A DNA stretch of 40,995 nucleotides from Mucidula mucida (taxonomy: Eukaryota; Basidiomycota; Agaricomycetes; Agaricales; Physalacriaceae). Below are positions 11,431 to 20,932 of the stretch, piece by piece. Numbering within the stretch: position 1 is the stretch's first letter; each line of letters opens with the position of its first letter. Below the pieces are notes generated by a model. It was not told where the DNA came from. It did not search any database and was given only the letters and a program-made list of their open reading frames with translations. Made by a program: the position numbers and the translations under genes. The DNA is taken from assembly GCA_015501055.1 (NCBI GenBank), contig JADNYV010000304.1, forward strand, positions 1-40,995, read 5' to 3'.

Positions 11431-11475
11431 GTGACATTGGTGTACAGCCACCGGCGGCTTTGGTTCTTGACTTGC
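11431..11475. promoter_or_regulatory. Conserved divergent promoter element, copy 2
   Basis: Same GGTGTACAGCCAC ... GGTTCTTGACTT pair as in copies 1 and 3, located 16-60 bp before the F-box ATG at 11491 and about 50 bp from the divergent MYND-like relic. The very short gap between two diverging genes implies a shared control region. Confidence 0.4.
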
Positions 11476-11490
11476 ACCTTCCAAATTCCA

Positions 11491-12835
11491 ATGTCTATAG
11501 CAGGTAGGGAATTTTCCAATCCACAACCTCCGACTCCGTCAATTCTGATACTCATTGTTAGGCGTTTCTTGTCCTGATTGTGGCTACGCTGCGACCACCC
11601 TTCGATCCTGCCTATACATCGCGCCTTCGCCGTTCCACCATCTCTTTAATAAAGAAACATCGCGTGAAGAGATCAGCGCTGCTCGCCCCCAGCTTAGAAT
11701 CTTTACCGATGCAGTGCGCGGCGAGCTCTATAATGTCGAGGCTCGAGTTGCTCGCCTGCGTCAGAGTTTGCAGGCAGCCGAACAACACCTTGCTCAAGCT
11801 AAACGCGTGCTAAATGCCCACGTAATGCTCAATTCTCCCGTCGAGTCTCTACCCACCGAGATCCTTCTCTACATCTTCTCATTATCTTTCGAGAAGCCGT
11901 TCAGTATCTTCGAGGCCGAGCCTCAAATGCCATGGCTTCTTGGCCAAGTGTGTAGGCAGTGGAGAGCGCTCGCATGGGAGACACCCACCCTATGGAATTC
12001 GTTCGAAGGTCGAGATCATATAGTGTATAATGATTACTATGGGATGAGGCTTGAAGAGGTTCTGAACCGGTCGGGGAACAGCGCTCTACGTGTCTCTCTT
12101 GAGGGCCTCGCGCCTAGTCGTGCTCGCATACTAGCTCGCCACGCATCACGCCTATTGGCGCTTAAGCTTAGATGCTGGTTTGAGACTTTATCCGAGTTCA
12201 GAGACGCACCGGAGCTGAGCATACTCACTAAATTGTCTCTGACAGTCCAGTATGCTTACGATACCACGCCCCCGGAGCGAGAGCCCTTTGACATTGCTTC
12301 CAAGGCTCCTCGCCTGACACACGTTGGCCTTACTTTCCACGTCTCCACCGATATACCACGCGTCTTTCTCTTACCTTGGCCGCAAATAACTCATTTGAAG
12401 CTTGAGCTCGGGAGCAACAACTATCACCACATCTTTCACATCTTATCCCAGTGTCGGAGCCTTGTGTCCTTTACGGACTGTTACCAAGGCTCCGATCCAT
12501 CTCTTCTTCAAATACCCTTCTCTATCTACGTCTTCCCGCTCCTTGCTTTCCTTGATATACGCAGCCCCCTCGTCGTCCTGCCATATATGCAATGCCCCGC
12601 GCTCCAGACAATCAAACTCCGAGGCGCGCCCAGGAATGTCGAGCTGACCGAAACGGACTGGGAGGACTTCCGTGCGTTCGTGGACAGATCACGTTGTACC
12701 CTACAGGAGGTGACCTTCATTCCTGAATACTCCATGGGCAACAAAAGCAGCAAATACCCAGCGCCTCTACAGAAACTCCTCTCGTTTGTATCGCATGTCC
12801 CGCAAGTGGCCATCGGTCGGCCTAGACATCTTTGA
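11491..12835 (+). CDS. F-box domain protein, intact copy
   Basis: Join 11491-11503 and 11562-12835; 428 aa. The first exon is only 13 nt; the 58 nt intron has donor GTAGGG and acceptor TTAG. Removing it puts ATG in frame with the long exon and gives the N-terminus MSIAGVSCPDCGY, with a lone CxxC. Residues about 42-90 form a helical, probably coiled, stretch. The F-box-like domain spans about 97-152 (LPTEILLYIF, then VCRQWRALAWETPTLW) and the rest is a leucine-rich region of degenerate repeats. F-box proteins usually link Skp1-cullin ligases to targets; the target here is unknown. This is the only copy in the window with no frame lesion. It diverges from a decayed MYND-like gene and lacks the kinase neighbour that copies 1 and 4 have. 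Confidence 0.85.
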
Positions 12836-13191
12836 CGAAGGTGAATATGGTGCCGCAGGTGATCATGCAAGACGTAGACGATGCATTAGATTGGACGTTG
12901 TTGAGCCGTCGCGGTGAGATACATAGGGCTTGAAAAGACATCACTCCAAAATGAGTTTTTGTGACGATGAAAAGCCTGAGTTGACAAAACAACAGGATCC
13001 AGATGCATCAAAAGATGGGGAATACGCGAGCGACCTTGTTATTGATTGAAGACAGAGGACAATGAGCATAAGTTACATGAATTACAAGAGGAGATTCACA
13101 GTATCATCTACACCGTGAACGCCACGCTTGCCAAGCACGACCAAATATCATGTATGCTGCTTTGTTGAGAGTTACTTTCCGACCGTCACTG
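12836..13191. other. Intergenic between F-box copy 2 and the Arg/Ser-rich gene
   Basis: No gene is supported here. It should hold the F-box 3' UTR and the promoter of the downstream gene. An upstream in-frame ATG at 13150 could extend the next protein by 14 residues. Confidence 0.5.
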
Positions 13192-14640
13192 ATGACTGCG
13201 ACGCCGAGCGATATGTCGTCCTCGCTGTCCTCTGTCGTCTCGAACCTCGTCCGAGCGCAAATGGGCGCCTCTGTCTCCAATACGGTTACTGACGATGACC
13301 TCGACCGGCACGTCGCCGACCTTTTGATCAAAGACGCTAAGAAACGGGCGGAACGATATAGTCAAACAGGCATTCGAGCCTATCTTGCGAGCCAATTGTG
13401 CGTATCATTTTCATCAGCGAACGGTATTATTCCAATACGTTGTAGGAACGACAGCAATGCACCGAAAGCCAATAAGCGCTTTCTTTCCTCTATCATTCGG
13501 AGTACAGATGAACACAACAAGACTATACTACGAGCACAGGCGCAGTCGGCACAGGAAATACAACGGGAAAAGGAAGAGGTTCTACGAAAGCAACGGCGAG
13601 CACGCGCTGAGGAGGCAGTGGCAGCTGAGCGTCTTCGGCGGTCTGGAGGCAGCGAACGCGGCCGGCGGCGGCGTCGTGCATCTCCAGTCAGCGATGGTTG
13701 GGACCACTGGGACGGGCGCACGGGCGACCGCAAACGAAAGAAGAGGGAATGGGAGACATGGGACGGATTAGACTCGGAAGACGAGGACCACAGACGGAGA
13801 CACCGCTCCACCCGCCATAAAGACGACGAATCATCATCCACGAAACGGAAGTCCCGCGAGGACGACTCGCGCCGTTCTCATAGATCCCATCACAGACGAA
13901 CGCACAGGTCACGGAGCCGTTCTGAATCCCCTGATGGCCGCAGTCATAAACACAGTCGACGACACCACCGTAAACGCGAACCTTCTCCTTCCTCTTCTCA
14001 GTCTCACAAGGAAAACACCCGTGGACGGTCTCTTTCACCGGATGACTCTAAGAAGAGACGGCATACATCGCGGTCTCAAGATAGGGATGTCGATGCGGCA
14101 AGTTCTCAGGATAGAGAATCCAAGGAGGTAGAGTTACGTGCAAAACTGAAAGCGCACAAGCCCAAAGACGCACCTAAACACTCTACACCCCCGCCTCCCA
14201 AACGACAGCGAACTCGCTCTCCCTCAGTCGTCTCCACCCTGTCCTCCCGCATGTCCATCTCTCCATCTCCTTCCCCCGGCCCAGAACCACCCACGCAGCG
14301 TCCTTCAAAGATGGACAAGTATTTTGAGGACTCGTATGATCCTCGGCTGGACGTAGCACCGCTCACCATGCCCCACGTTCCCGCGACTGGGTTGATTAAC
14401 AATGCCGAGTTTGAGGGCTGGGATGCAATGCTCGATTTGCTGCGTGCACGCAAGGAGGACAGGCTAGAGAAGAAGCGGCTCGAGCGGATGGGGCTGAGCA
14501 AGGACCAGATTAAGAAGGAGATGTCGTCTGCTGGTGCTGTTGCTGATCGCTGGGATTCGGGCGGTACTAGTGTTATGGATATCAAGTATAAGAAACGGGG
14601 GTCTACGAGGGAGTGGGATCTTGGGAAGGAGGTTACATGA
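13192..14640 (+). CDS. Arg/Ser-rich nuclear protein, possible NKAPD1-like
   Basis: Join 13192-13397 and 13446-14640; 466 aa. The 48 nt intron is a multiple of three and open in frame, so it is invisible to a simple ORF call; GTGCGT and TTGTAG ends and the restored SQLNDSNAPK sequence support it. The N-terminus contains a conserved-looking helix and a motif NKRFLSSIIRSTDEHNK. This resembles the RNVIRHTDAHNK motif of animal NKAPD1 as I recall it, so that comparison is uncertain. Residues about 150-340 are RS/RH-rich low complexity, typical of splicing-speckle proteins. The C-terminus (DKYFEDSYDPRLDVAP, NAEFEGWDAMLDLLRARK, VMDIKYKKRGSTREWD) is ordered and probably conserved. Starts at 13150, 13192 and 13213 are all in frame; 13192 is a compromise. 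It appears to be an ordinary functional gene. Confidence 0.8.
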   Translation: MTATPSDMSSSLSSVVSNLVRAQMGASVSNTVTDDDLDRHVADLLIKDAKKRAERYSQTGIRAYLASQLCVSFSSANGIIPIRCRNDSNAPKANKRFLSSIIRSTDEHNKTILRAQAQSAQEIQREKEEVLRKQRRARAEEAVAAERLRRSGGSERGRRRRRASPVSDGWDHWDGRTGDRKRKKREWETWDGLDSEDEDHRRRHRSTRHKDDESSSTKRKSREDDSRRSHRSHHRRTHRSRSRSESPDGRSHKHSRRHHRKREPSPSSSQSHKENTRGRSLSPDDSKKRRHTSRSQDRDVDAASSQDRESKEVELRAKLKAHKPKDAPKHSTPPPPKRQRTRSPSVVSTLSSRMSISPSPSPGPEPPTQRPSKMDKYFEDSYDPRLDVAPLTMPHVPATGLINNAEFEGWDAMLDLLRARKEDRLEKKRLERMGLSKDQIKKEMSSAGAVADRWDSGGTSVMDIKYKKRGSTREWDLGKEVT

Positions 14641-14993
14641 TTGTTGTGCATATCTATCTACACTATTTCTTATTATATATAGCCTACTATGGTGGGTTAC
14701 TTGGTCTGTCTTGCAGCCTTTGAAGTCTGATATCGTCCAAGTTCTGCTCTTTGGGAGGACTAGGACCCTAGACTTGTTTGGCCATGCCATAGAATATATC
14801 GTCCAATAGCACCTGTCACTCTCAAGTCTGCTGGTGTTTGATGAACATGGCGCGCTGAATCATCTCTTCCGGTCGCAGCGGGTGGCGCGAATATCAGTAT
14901 CCGTCTGCTAAGTCCACTAGGCTTTCTATCGATTTGAGAAATATATTTTCTACAACGGCTCAACAAGGTCCAGTCTAATTCATCGTCTACATC
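14641..14993. other. 3' region of the Arg/Ser-rich gene
   Basis: An AT-rich stretch after the stop codon (TTATATATAG near 14671) fits a 3' UTR and poly(A) region. No further gene is supported before the retroelement debris. Confidence 0.4.
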
Positions 14994-15471
14994 TTGACTA
15001 AAGTCGGGCGCAAACTTCACCTTCAGCGCCAATACCTACGCTGGCATCCAAACTCTGGATCATGGACATCGTTCCAAGGAAAGTCAGGAACAGATAGAGT
15101 GTCGGTAATTGACTACGCCCTCTGTTCTGCTTCCGCCCTTGCCTCAGTGAAGAGCATGACAGTTGCGCAGTACTCTAAGGAGCTTATTGACTGGTCAGAT
15201 CATGCACACATCTGCCTCTCTCTTGAATTCCCCAAGTTCTGTATAACCCCCCCCGCCCACACCACCGCCTCGTGACGACTGCGGATGCACGCCCCATATC
15301 ATACCTCAATCACTGCATCACACAGATGCTTAACAGTACAGTGGCACCTGAACAGGCGCTTATCCAGTTGTATGGACTTGCATCCACTCCTTCTCAGCGT
15401 CTTAAGCAAGTCTACTGTAATGGTTCCTGTCTTAGTAATGGATCTGTCTTTATTTGTGACTACATTTGAGG
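14994..15471 (+). mobile_element. Endonuclease-RNase H retroelement remnant
   Basis: Two fragments lie in tandem. The first ends like an endonuclease/exonuclease/phosphatase domain: SVIDYALCSAS, then WSDHAHICLSLEF (about 15095-15235), with the family's terminal SDH motif. The second resembles the start of a type I RNase H: VYCNGSCLSNG (about 15405-15440), where YxDGSCxNNG is usual and the catalytic Asp is Asn here. Both are truncated. They fit a basidiomycete retroelement that carries an EEP nuclease; the exact class is undecided. Confidence 0.5.
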
Positions 15472-16600
15472 CTGCCCCACTTGTCAGCTCACCAAGGTCA
15501 ACACCCATCCTACACATGCACCACTAGTCCCCAATGAAATCCTTACATGCCCCTTTGGTATGATCACTAGCAACTTCATTGTTGGTTTGCCCAAGTGCAA
15601 TGACTACAATGCAATCCACTGTGTTGTCGACCGCTTCACTAAGATGGTAGTGGTCACCCCATGTTGAGACACGGTGGATCTACTGCCAACCACACCAATT
15701 GACACTTTGGCCTCTGGGACAAGCTTATCACAGATCATGGCCCCCAATTCACTAGCCAAGTCTTGCAAGCCATACATAAACAACTTGGTATTATCTCCGC
15801 TCTCAGTACGGCTTATCATTCAAAGACAGATGGTGAGACCAAACAATTCAACCAGGAGTTGGAGCAATACTTGCGCGTGTTCTGCAACTATCGGCAGAAT
15901 GACTGGGTTAAGCACCTCCCTTTTGCAGAATTCTTACACAATATCTGTGCTTACTCCGCTACAGAGAAAGCCCCGTTTGAGCTCCTCCACAATTACCTCC
16001 CACGCATCATTTCTGCTGTTTGCACTGACTCTTATATCCCATCCATTGAAGCCCGCCTTAAAACACTAAAGCAATTGTGCAAAGAGGTGGAGGCTAGCTT
16101 GACCAATGCGGCAGAGGTTATAAAGGCTCAATACGACAACCATCTCCTTACACACCTGCTGTTCAAAGTTGGCAACTTGGTGATGCTTGACGGAAAAAAT
16201 ATTGAGACTACATGTTCATCAGTTAAGTTGTTCAATGAGCAATATAGCCCATTCAAGATCACTGAAGCCATTGGGATAATGAACTTCCAACTTGATTTAC
16301 TAAACAAATGGCGTATCCACAATGTCTTTCACACCGGACTACTCCTCTCACGGGTGGAAACTGAGGTGCATGGTCCACCAGCACCCGGTGCCATACCTGA
16401 CCTCTTGAGTGGGGTTAAGCAGTACAACATGGAGACTATCCTCAAAATATGCAAGCTAGCTAACGGATGCGGTACATAATACCTCGTCAAGTGGCTTGGA
16501 TACCCCTTGTTGGAAAATTCATGGATCCCCACTTCTAGTTTTGCCACCGGCTCAAAAGAATTGATTTACAGTTTAAGATCAGACTCTTATACAGGATCAA
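15472..16600 (+). mobile_element. Ty3/gypsy integrase-chromodomain fragment
   Basis: Begins at the zinc-binding CPTCQ of an integrase and continues with ITSNFIVGLP, where gypsy integrases have DFI, so the first catalytic Asp is changed to Asn. VVDRFTK follows, then ITDHGPQF with the second Asp, and YHSKTDGETKQFNQ with the Glu. A short deletion and frame change separate the first and second Asp (about 15660-15725). A GPF/Y-like module (SPFKITEAIG ... NVFHTGLL) is followed by a chromodomain, read through a TAA at 16477 (YNMETILKI ... YLVKWLGYPLLENSWIP). Protease, reverse transcriptase and LTRs are absent, so it is a dead fragment. Confidence 0.75.
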
Positions 16601-16945
16601 TTATGTTATACGATGGTCAAATTTTGTTCTCTCGCTCATGCTACTGCCCTCTTTTTGTTCAGACATTATTCTACATGTATCTAGGCATATTTCTAGGCTG
16701 CCTTACTTGCTCTCACCCAGCACAAAAATTTGGAAGTTCTCAATCTACTGCCCAGATCCGATCAATTTAGTCTGATCAGAAATTTGTGAGCCTCCGGTAT
16801 GACACTGTAGCTTGTTCTGCATGTTTGTTATGGCTGGAACATGTTGCTACACTTTGTTGCTATATACAGAGAAGTTTCTAAGTTGGTGGGTGTGCATACA
16901 ACCTCTATAAAGCATGTATGATAGCTGCCGTTGATGACTTGATAC
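16601..16945. other. AT-rich spacer before the inverted LTR pair
   Basis: No gene is supported. It probably contains the non-coding tail of the gypsy fragment. The five bases before the LTR are GATAC; the corresponding flank of the minus-strand element (20933-20937) is CATGC on the plus strand, so no target-site duplication links the two LTRs. Confidence 0.4.
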
Positions 16946-17649
16946 TGTTATGAATTGCCATATTTTCACATTTTCACATCTTATCATATCTTATCGGGGG
17001 CCTTGTCTTATCAACCAACGGACTGTTTCATCATCTGTTTCATCACCAATCATACTCCTTTTCATTACCGAAGCCGTACTCATGTCAGATACACGCCCAA
17101 CACATGGATGACATCATATATGCCGATACCTTATGGACTTCCTATTGTATACACACCACCGACATTTGTAGCACACATGGTTGTTTTAGTATTATTACTT
17201 ATATGCAGTTACCACTCGTATTTAATGGTTTTACGGACTAGTAGCATACAACACTGGGTCAAGGGCATAGAGTTAACCCTAGCGGAAACATGTATGGACA
17301 AGGAGTTCCAAACACAGACTTACTAGTATATAAGCAGTAGTGTAGTATCATTGTACTTGAGTTCCGATCTTGTTTATACACCTGGCCTAGCCTAGTCTTA
17401 CAAACACAAATGTTTTCTTCCTTAGTTCTTGTTGTGGTACCTGATTGAGTCTTGTGGCTTAGTCAGTCGCTAACAGAAGATCAGAACTACTTTCTACCAC
17501 CTACCACACATCCCTGATTGTCGATCAGCACTTCACTGTTTGATCATCATATATTTCCTCATCCCCTTTCCTGTTTACAGATTGACGGATTCCTAATTCC
17601 AGCGCACGTCCGCATACCTGTGTATTGGTCCCAGTAGCGCCGGCTAACA
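16946..17649 (+). repeat. LTR of the plus-strand gag element
   Basis: 704 bp, starting TGTTA and ending TAACA. It matches the reverse complement of 20187-20932 over its full length, except for a 42 bp tandem duplication in the other LTR that explains the size difference exactly (704 + 42 = 746). It carries a TATA box at 17327. The gag gene follows 424 bp downstream. Confidence 0.85.
17327..17333 (+). promoter_or_regulatory. TATA box of the LTR promoter
   Basis: TATATAA within ACTAGTATATAAGCAG, conserved in the opposite LTR at 20545-20551. It lies about 320 bp before the LTR end, a reasonable U3 position. Confidence 0.55.
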
Positions 17650-18073
17650 GTTAGAGATAACTGCCTTGGGTGCTGGAAGTAGCCGCTCTCACGAGAACAA
17701 ACTTTTGGCAGTTGCACTTCAGTGGGCGCTGTTTACGGGTCAACCCCCGTTCCCAGGAGAACTTTGGCTTACCTCACACCAGAGGGACGTCGGCTGGGCA
17801 ATTGTTAACTTGCGACGAGCTCTTGGGCTCCGTAGATACATAGTCAGTAGCCGGTAAAATAGCGTAGACAGTTACAATACCTACCTACTTTACTTACCTT
17901 ACGATACACACCATCATTCCCCACCCTACCAAGTCCTGGATTCTATTTCAGATCTAGGCAACTCCTCCTTATTCATCCAAACCTCTATTCCCTCACCCGT
18001 TTCATCAAAATCCGCATCTCCCATATCCCCACTTTCACCCTTTCATTCTCCGATCCTATCACCCCAATTCATC

Positions 18074-18987
18074 ATGTCCAACAAAGCACCCAAAACCGCT
18101 CCTCACATACCCGCTTATCATGCCAATGTCGAAACCAAAGGCCGATCCCTTGTCAACAAGCCTTATGACTATGACGGGGATAAGTCCAAGTACAAGAGCT
18201 GGTGGCGATTGATGTTTACATACATCCGTGACAAGAAGCACAACCTCACATCAGACTCCGAAAGGATTGATGTCGTTCTCTCCTACATCCAAGGAGATCA
18301 TGTTGATGCATGGGTCCAGAACTACACGGACCAGAACTTCAGCGAGAAACGAGAGGAATGGAGAGTCTCCTGGGCGCAGTTCAAGGAGCATCTGAAGGAA
18401 TGATTTGTGGACTCCAACCTCGCGCGAGGATGTGCAAGACCAGATTGAGCGGTTGTGCCAGGGGCAAGACACTGCTCAAGACTTTTTCCAGAAGTTCGAG
18501 ATTCTGCTCACTCAGGCAGGATATTCGAAGGATGATACATATGTCGTGCGTCTTCTCGAGACCAATGTCAACAAGAAGATCATTGACCAGATCTATGGTA
18601 GCCAAGACGGGTTGCTGGAAGAATACAATGACTGGAAGAAGCAGATCATTCAGACTGATCAGTTGTGAAGAAGGCAAATGACAAGCAAAAGGCCCAGCAT
18701 GCAGTCCCGGCCCCAGGCTCTGCAGGCAACTCCATCAAGAGCCAATCCTACAAACCCACCCCCAACACCAATCACATGATGAGATGCCACTGGCGTTACC
18801 TATGGAGGAGCCGGCAGGCCGATGGACATCAACAATGCACGTCAAAGGGAACTTTGCTTCAGCTGTGGCGAACACGGCCACGTCAGCAGGTTCTGTCCCA
18901 AGAAGGGTTGACCCCAGCAGATTCGGGGTCTATGGACCGAAATAAACGATGAGGAGAAGAAGAAGCTGGCCGAAGAGTTGGGTTTTG
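18074..18987 (+). pseudogene. Retrotransposon gag, plus arm
   Basis: Starts with ATG (MSNKAPKTAP) and shows the capsid-like region YDYDGDKSKYKSWWR and the retrotransposon gag helix block FFQKFEILLTQAGYSKDD. It ends in a CCHC zinc knuckle, CFSCGEHGHVSRFC, at about 18856. A TGA at 18402 stands where the minus-strand copy has CGA (Arg), and at least one frame change follows before the knuckle, so it is disrupted. The knuckle places it in the gypsy-type gag group with probable RNA binding. No protease or polymerase follows; the sequence changes character at about 18988. Confidence 0.75.
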
Positions 18988-19416
18988 CGAAGCTCCCGCA
19001 GTAGACGCAGTCCTGCCGGAGCAGTCATCAAGGAAAGGGTCGTCAGATGCAGCATCTATTTACAGTACGGGTACTAAGGCATCTAAAATATCATCGACAA
19101 TTTTACCACCAAAACCTGCGAAAGAAAGATATGAACCAAACACGCCTAAGTGGGTAGCACAAAGGCTAAGAGAGGATGACGTGCCAAGAGCAGTGGGAAT
19201 TTTGAGAGCATGGATGCCGGAGCGGAGAGAAAGAGAAGCAACGGAAGAGAAGGTGATGGCGATCAGAGCGTTGACAAAAGAAGCTGCGGTGGAAGTTGTG
19301 ACGGAGTTGAAAAAGTCAAGGAAGTACATCCGGGGAACAAAGGGGCAGGACATGAAACTCTGAGTAACCATAGAGAGCGTGCACACAGGCTCTAAATGGG
19401 AAACGAGTGCCCTTCA
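18988..19416 (+). other. Purine-rich open frame in the inverted-repeat spacer
   Basis: A plus-strand frame stays open from at least 19004 to the stop at 19361-19363 (119 codons) between two damaged gag genes. It is rich in A and G, and the encoded stretch is very hydrophilic (for example PRAVGILRAWMPERRE and VTELKKSRKYIRG). It matches no family I know. It is not part of either gag as far as can be seen, and the base use differs sharply from the neighbours. It may be an exon or internal piece of some other element or captured host sequence. There is no clear start codon of its own. Confidence 0.35.
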
Positions 19417-19762
19417 GGTTGGAATCCACAAATCGCTCCTTCAAATCTTCCTTGAACTCCGTCCAAGAGACTGTCCATTCCTCTTCTTCCTCGTCAAAGT
19501 TCTGGTCCGAGTAGTTCTGGACCCATGCATCTACATGATCTCCTCGGATATAGGAAAGAACAACATCAATCCTTTTGGAGTCAGATGTGAGGTTGTTCTT
19601 CTTGTCACGGATGTATGTGAACATCGATCGCCACCAGCTCTTGTACTTGGACTTGTCCCCGTTATAGTCATAAGGCTTGTTGACAAGGGATTGGCCTTTG
19701 TTTTTGACATTGGCGTGATGAGCGGGTGTGTGAGGAGCGATTTCGGGTGCTTCGTTGGACAT
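19417..19762 (-). pseudogene. Retrotransposon gag, minus arm, truncated
   Basis: Starts with ATG at 19762 (MSNEAPEIAP) and is close to the plus-arm gag through KERFVDSNL, where homology stops at about 19417. It keeps the Arg codon that is TGA in the plus arm. Only the first about 115 residues remain; the rest of the gag, including the zinc knuckle, is missing. Some differences from the plus arm are non-conservative (DEEEEEWTVSW against SEKREEWRVSW), so the two are related but separate insertions rather than a very recent foldback. Confidence 0.75.
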
Positions 19763-20434
19763 GATGAATCGGGGTGATAGGATTGGAGAGTGAAAGGGTG
19801 AAAGTGGGGATATGGGAGATGCAGATTTTGATGAAACGGGTGAGGGAATAGAGGTTTGGATGAATAAGGAGGAGTCGCCTAGATCTGAAATAGAATCCAG
19901 GACTTGGTAGGGTGGGGAATGATGGTGTGTATCGTAAGGTAAGTAAAGTAGGTAGGTATTGTAACTGTCTACGCTATTTTACCGGCTACTGACTATGTAT
20001 TTACGGAGCCCAAGAGCTTGTCGCAAGTTAACAATTGCCCAGCCGACGTCCCTCTGGTGTGAGGTAAGCCAAAGTTCTCCTGGGAACGGGGGTTGACCCG
20101 TAAACAGCGCCCACTGAAGTGCAACTGCCAAAAGTTTGTTCTCGTGAGAGCGGCTACTTCCAGCACCCAAGGCAGTTATCTCTAACTGTTAGCCGGCGCT
20201 ACTGGGACCAATACACAGGTATGCGGACGTGCGCTGGAATTAGGAATCCGTCAATCTGTAAACAGGAAAGGGGATGAGGAAATGTATGATGATCAAACAG
20301 TGAAGTGCTGATCGACAATCAGGGATGTGTGGTAGGTGGTAGAAAGTAGTTCTGATCTTCTGTTAGCGACTGACTAAGCCACAAGACTCAATCAGGTACC
20401 ACAACAAGAACTAAGGAAGAAAACATTTGTGTTT

Positions 20435-20518
20435 GTAAGACTAGGCTAGGCCAGGTGTATAAACAAGATCGGAACTGTAAGACTAGGCTAGGCCAGGTGT
20501 ATAAACAAGATCGGAACT
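20435..20518. repeat. 42 bp perfect tandem duplication in the LTR
   Basis: Two identical adjacent copies beginning GTAAGACTAGGCTAGG and ending GATCGGAACT. The plus-strand LTR has a single copy, so the duplication arose after the two elements separated. It lies just downstream of the TATA box in the element's own direction, in the probable R or 5' UTR part. Confidence 0.9.
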
Positions 20519-20544
20519 AAAGTACAATGATACTACACTACTGC

Positions 20545-20551
20545 TTATATA
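20545..20551 (-). promoter_or_regulatory. TATA box of the minus-strand LTR
   Basis: TATATAA on the minus strand, the counterpart of 17327-17333. Confidence 0.55.
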
Positions 20552-20932
20552 CTAGTAAGCCTGTGTTTGGGACTCCTTGTCCATACATGTTTCCGCTAGG
20601 GATAACTCCACGCCCTTGACCCAGTGTTGTATGCTACTAGTCCGTGAAACCATTAAATACGAGTGGTAACTGCATGTAAGTAATAATACTGAAACGACCA
20701 TGTGTGCTATGAGTGTCGGTGGTGTGTATGCAATAGGAAGTCCATGAGGTATCGGCATGTATGATGTCATCCATGTGTTGGGTGTGTGTCCAACATGAGT
20801 ACGGCTTCGGTAATGAAAAGGAGTATGATTGGTGATGAAACAGATGATGAAACAGTCTGTTGGTTGATAAGACAAGGCCCCCGATAAGATATGATAAGAT
20901 GTGAAAATGTGAAAATATGACGATTCATAACA

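Larger units (their letters stand above)
9783..12370. repeat. Long direct repeat, copy 2 (MYND-like/F-box cassette)
   Basis: Near-identical partner of 1-2440. It retains the about 110 bp (11273-11382) that copy 1 has lost, and its F-box gene is intact. Differences between the copies are mostly single-base indels in the minus-strand relic, and fewer in the F-box coding part, which suggests that coding constraint lasted longer on the F-box. Confidence 0.9.
20187..20932 (-). repeat. LTR of the minus-strand gag element
   Basis: 746 bp; on the minus strand it starts TGTTA at 20932 and ends TAACA at 20187. It contains a 42 bp tandem duplication (20435-20476 and 20477-20518) absent from the plus-strand LTR. 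Its outer edge sits directly inside an F-box gene (20933-21685). Confidence 0.85.

Noticed and set aside
13380..14651. Minus-strand frames opposite the Arg/Ser-rich gene
   Set aside because: Low-complexity RS codons open the antisense frames automatically; the plus-strand splice structure and conserved ends favour that strand.
17666..17857. 63-codon leader frame in both inverted arms (also 19979-20170, minus)
   Set aside because: It starts with TTG, lies in the LTR-gag leader, and is shared only because the arms are near-identical; no known domain.
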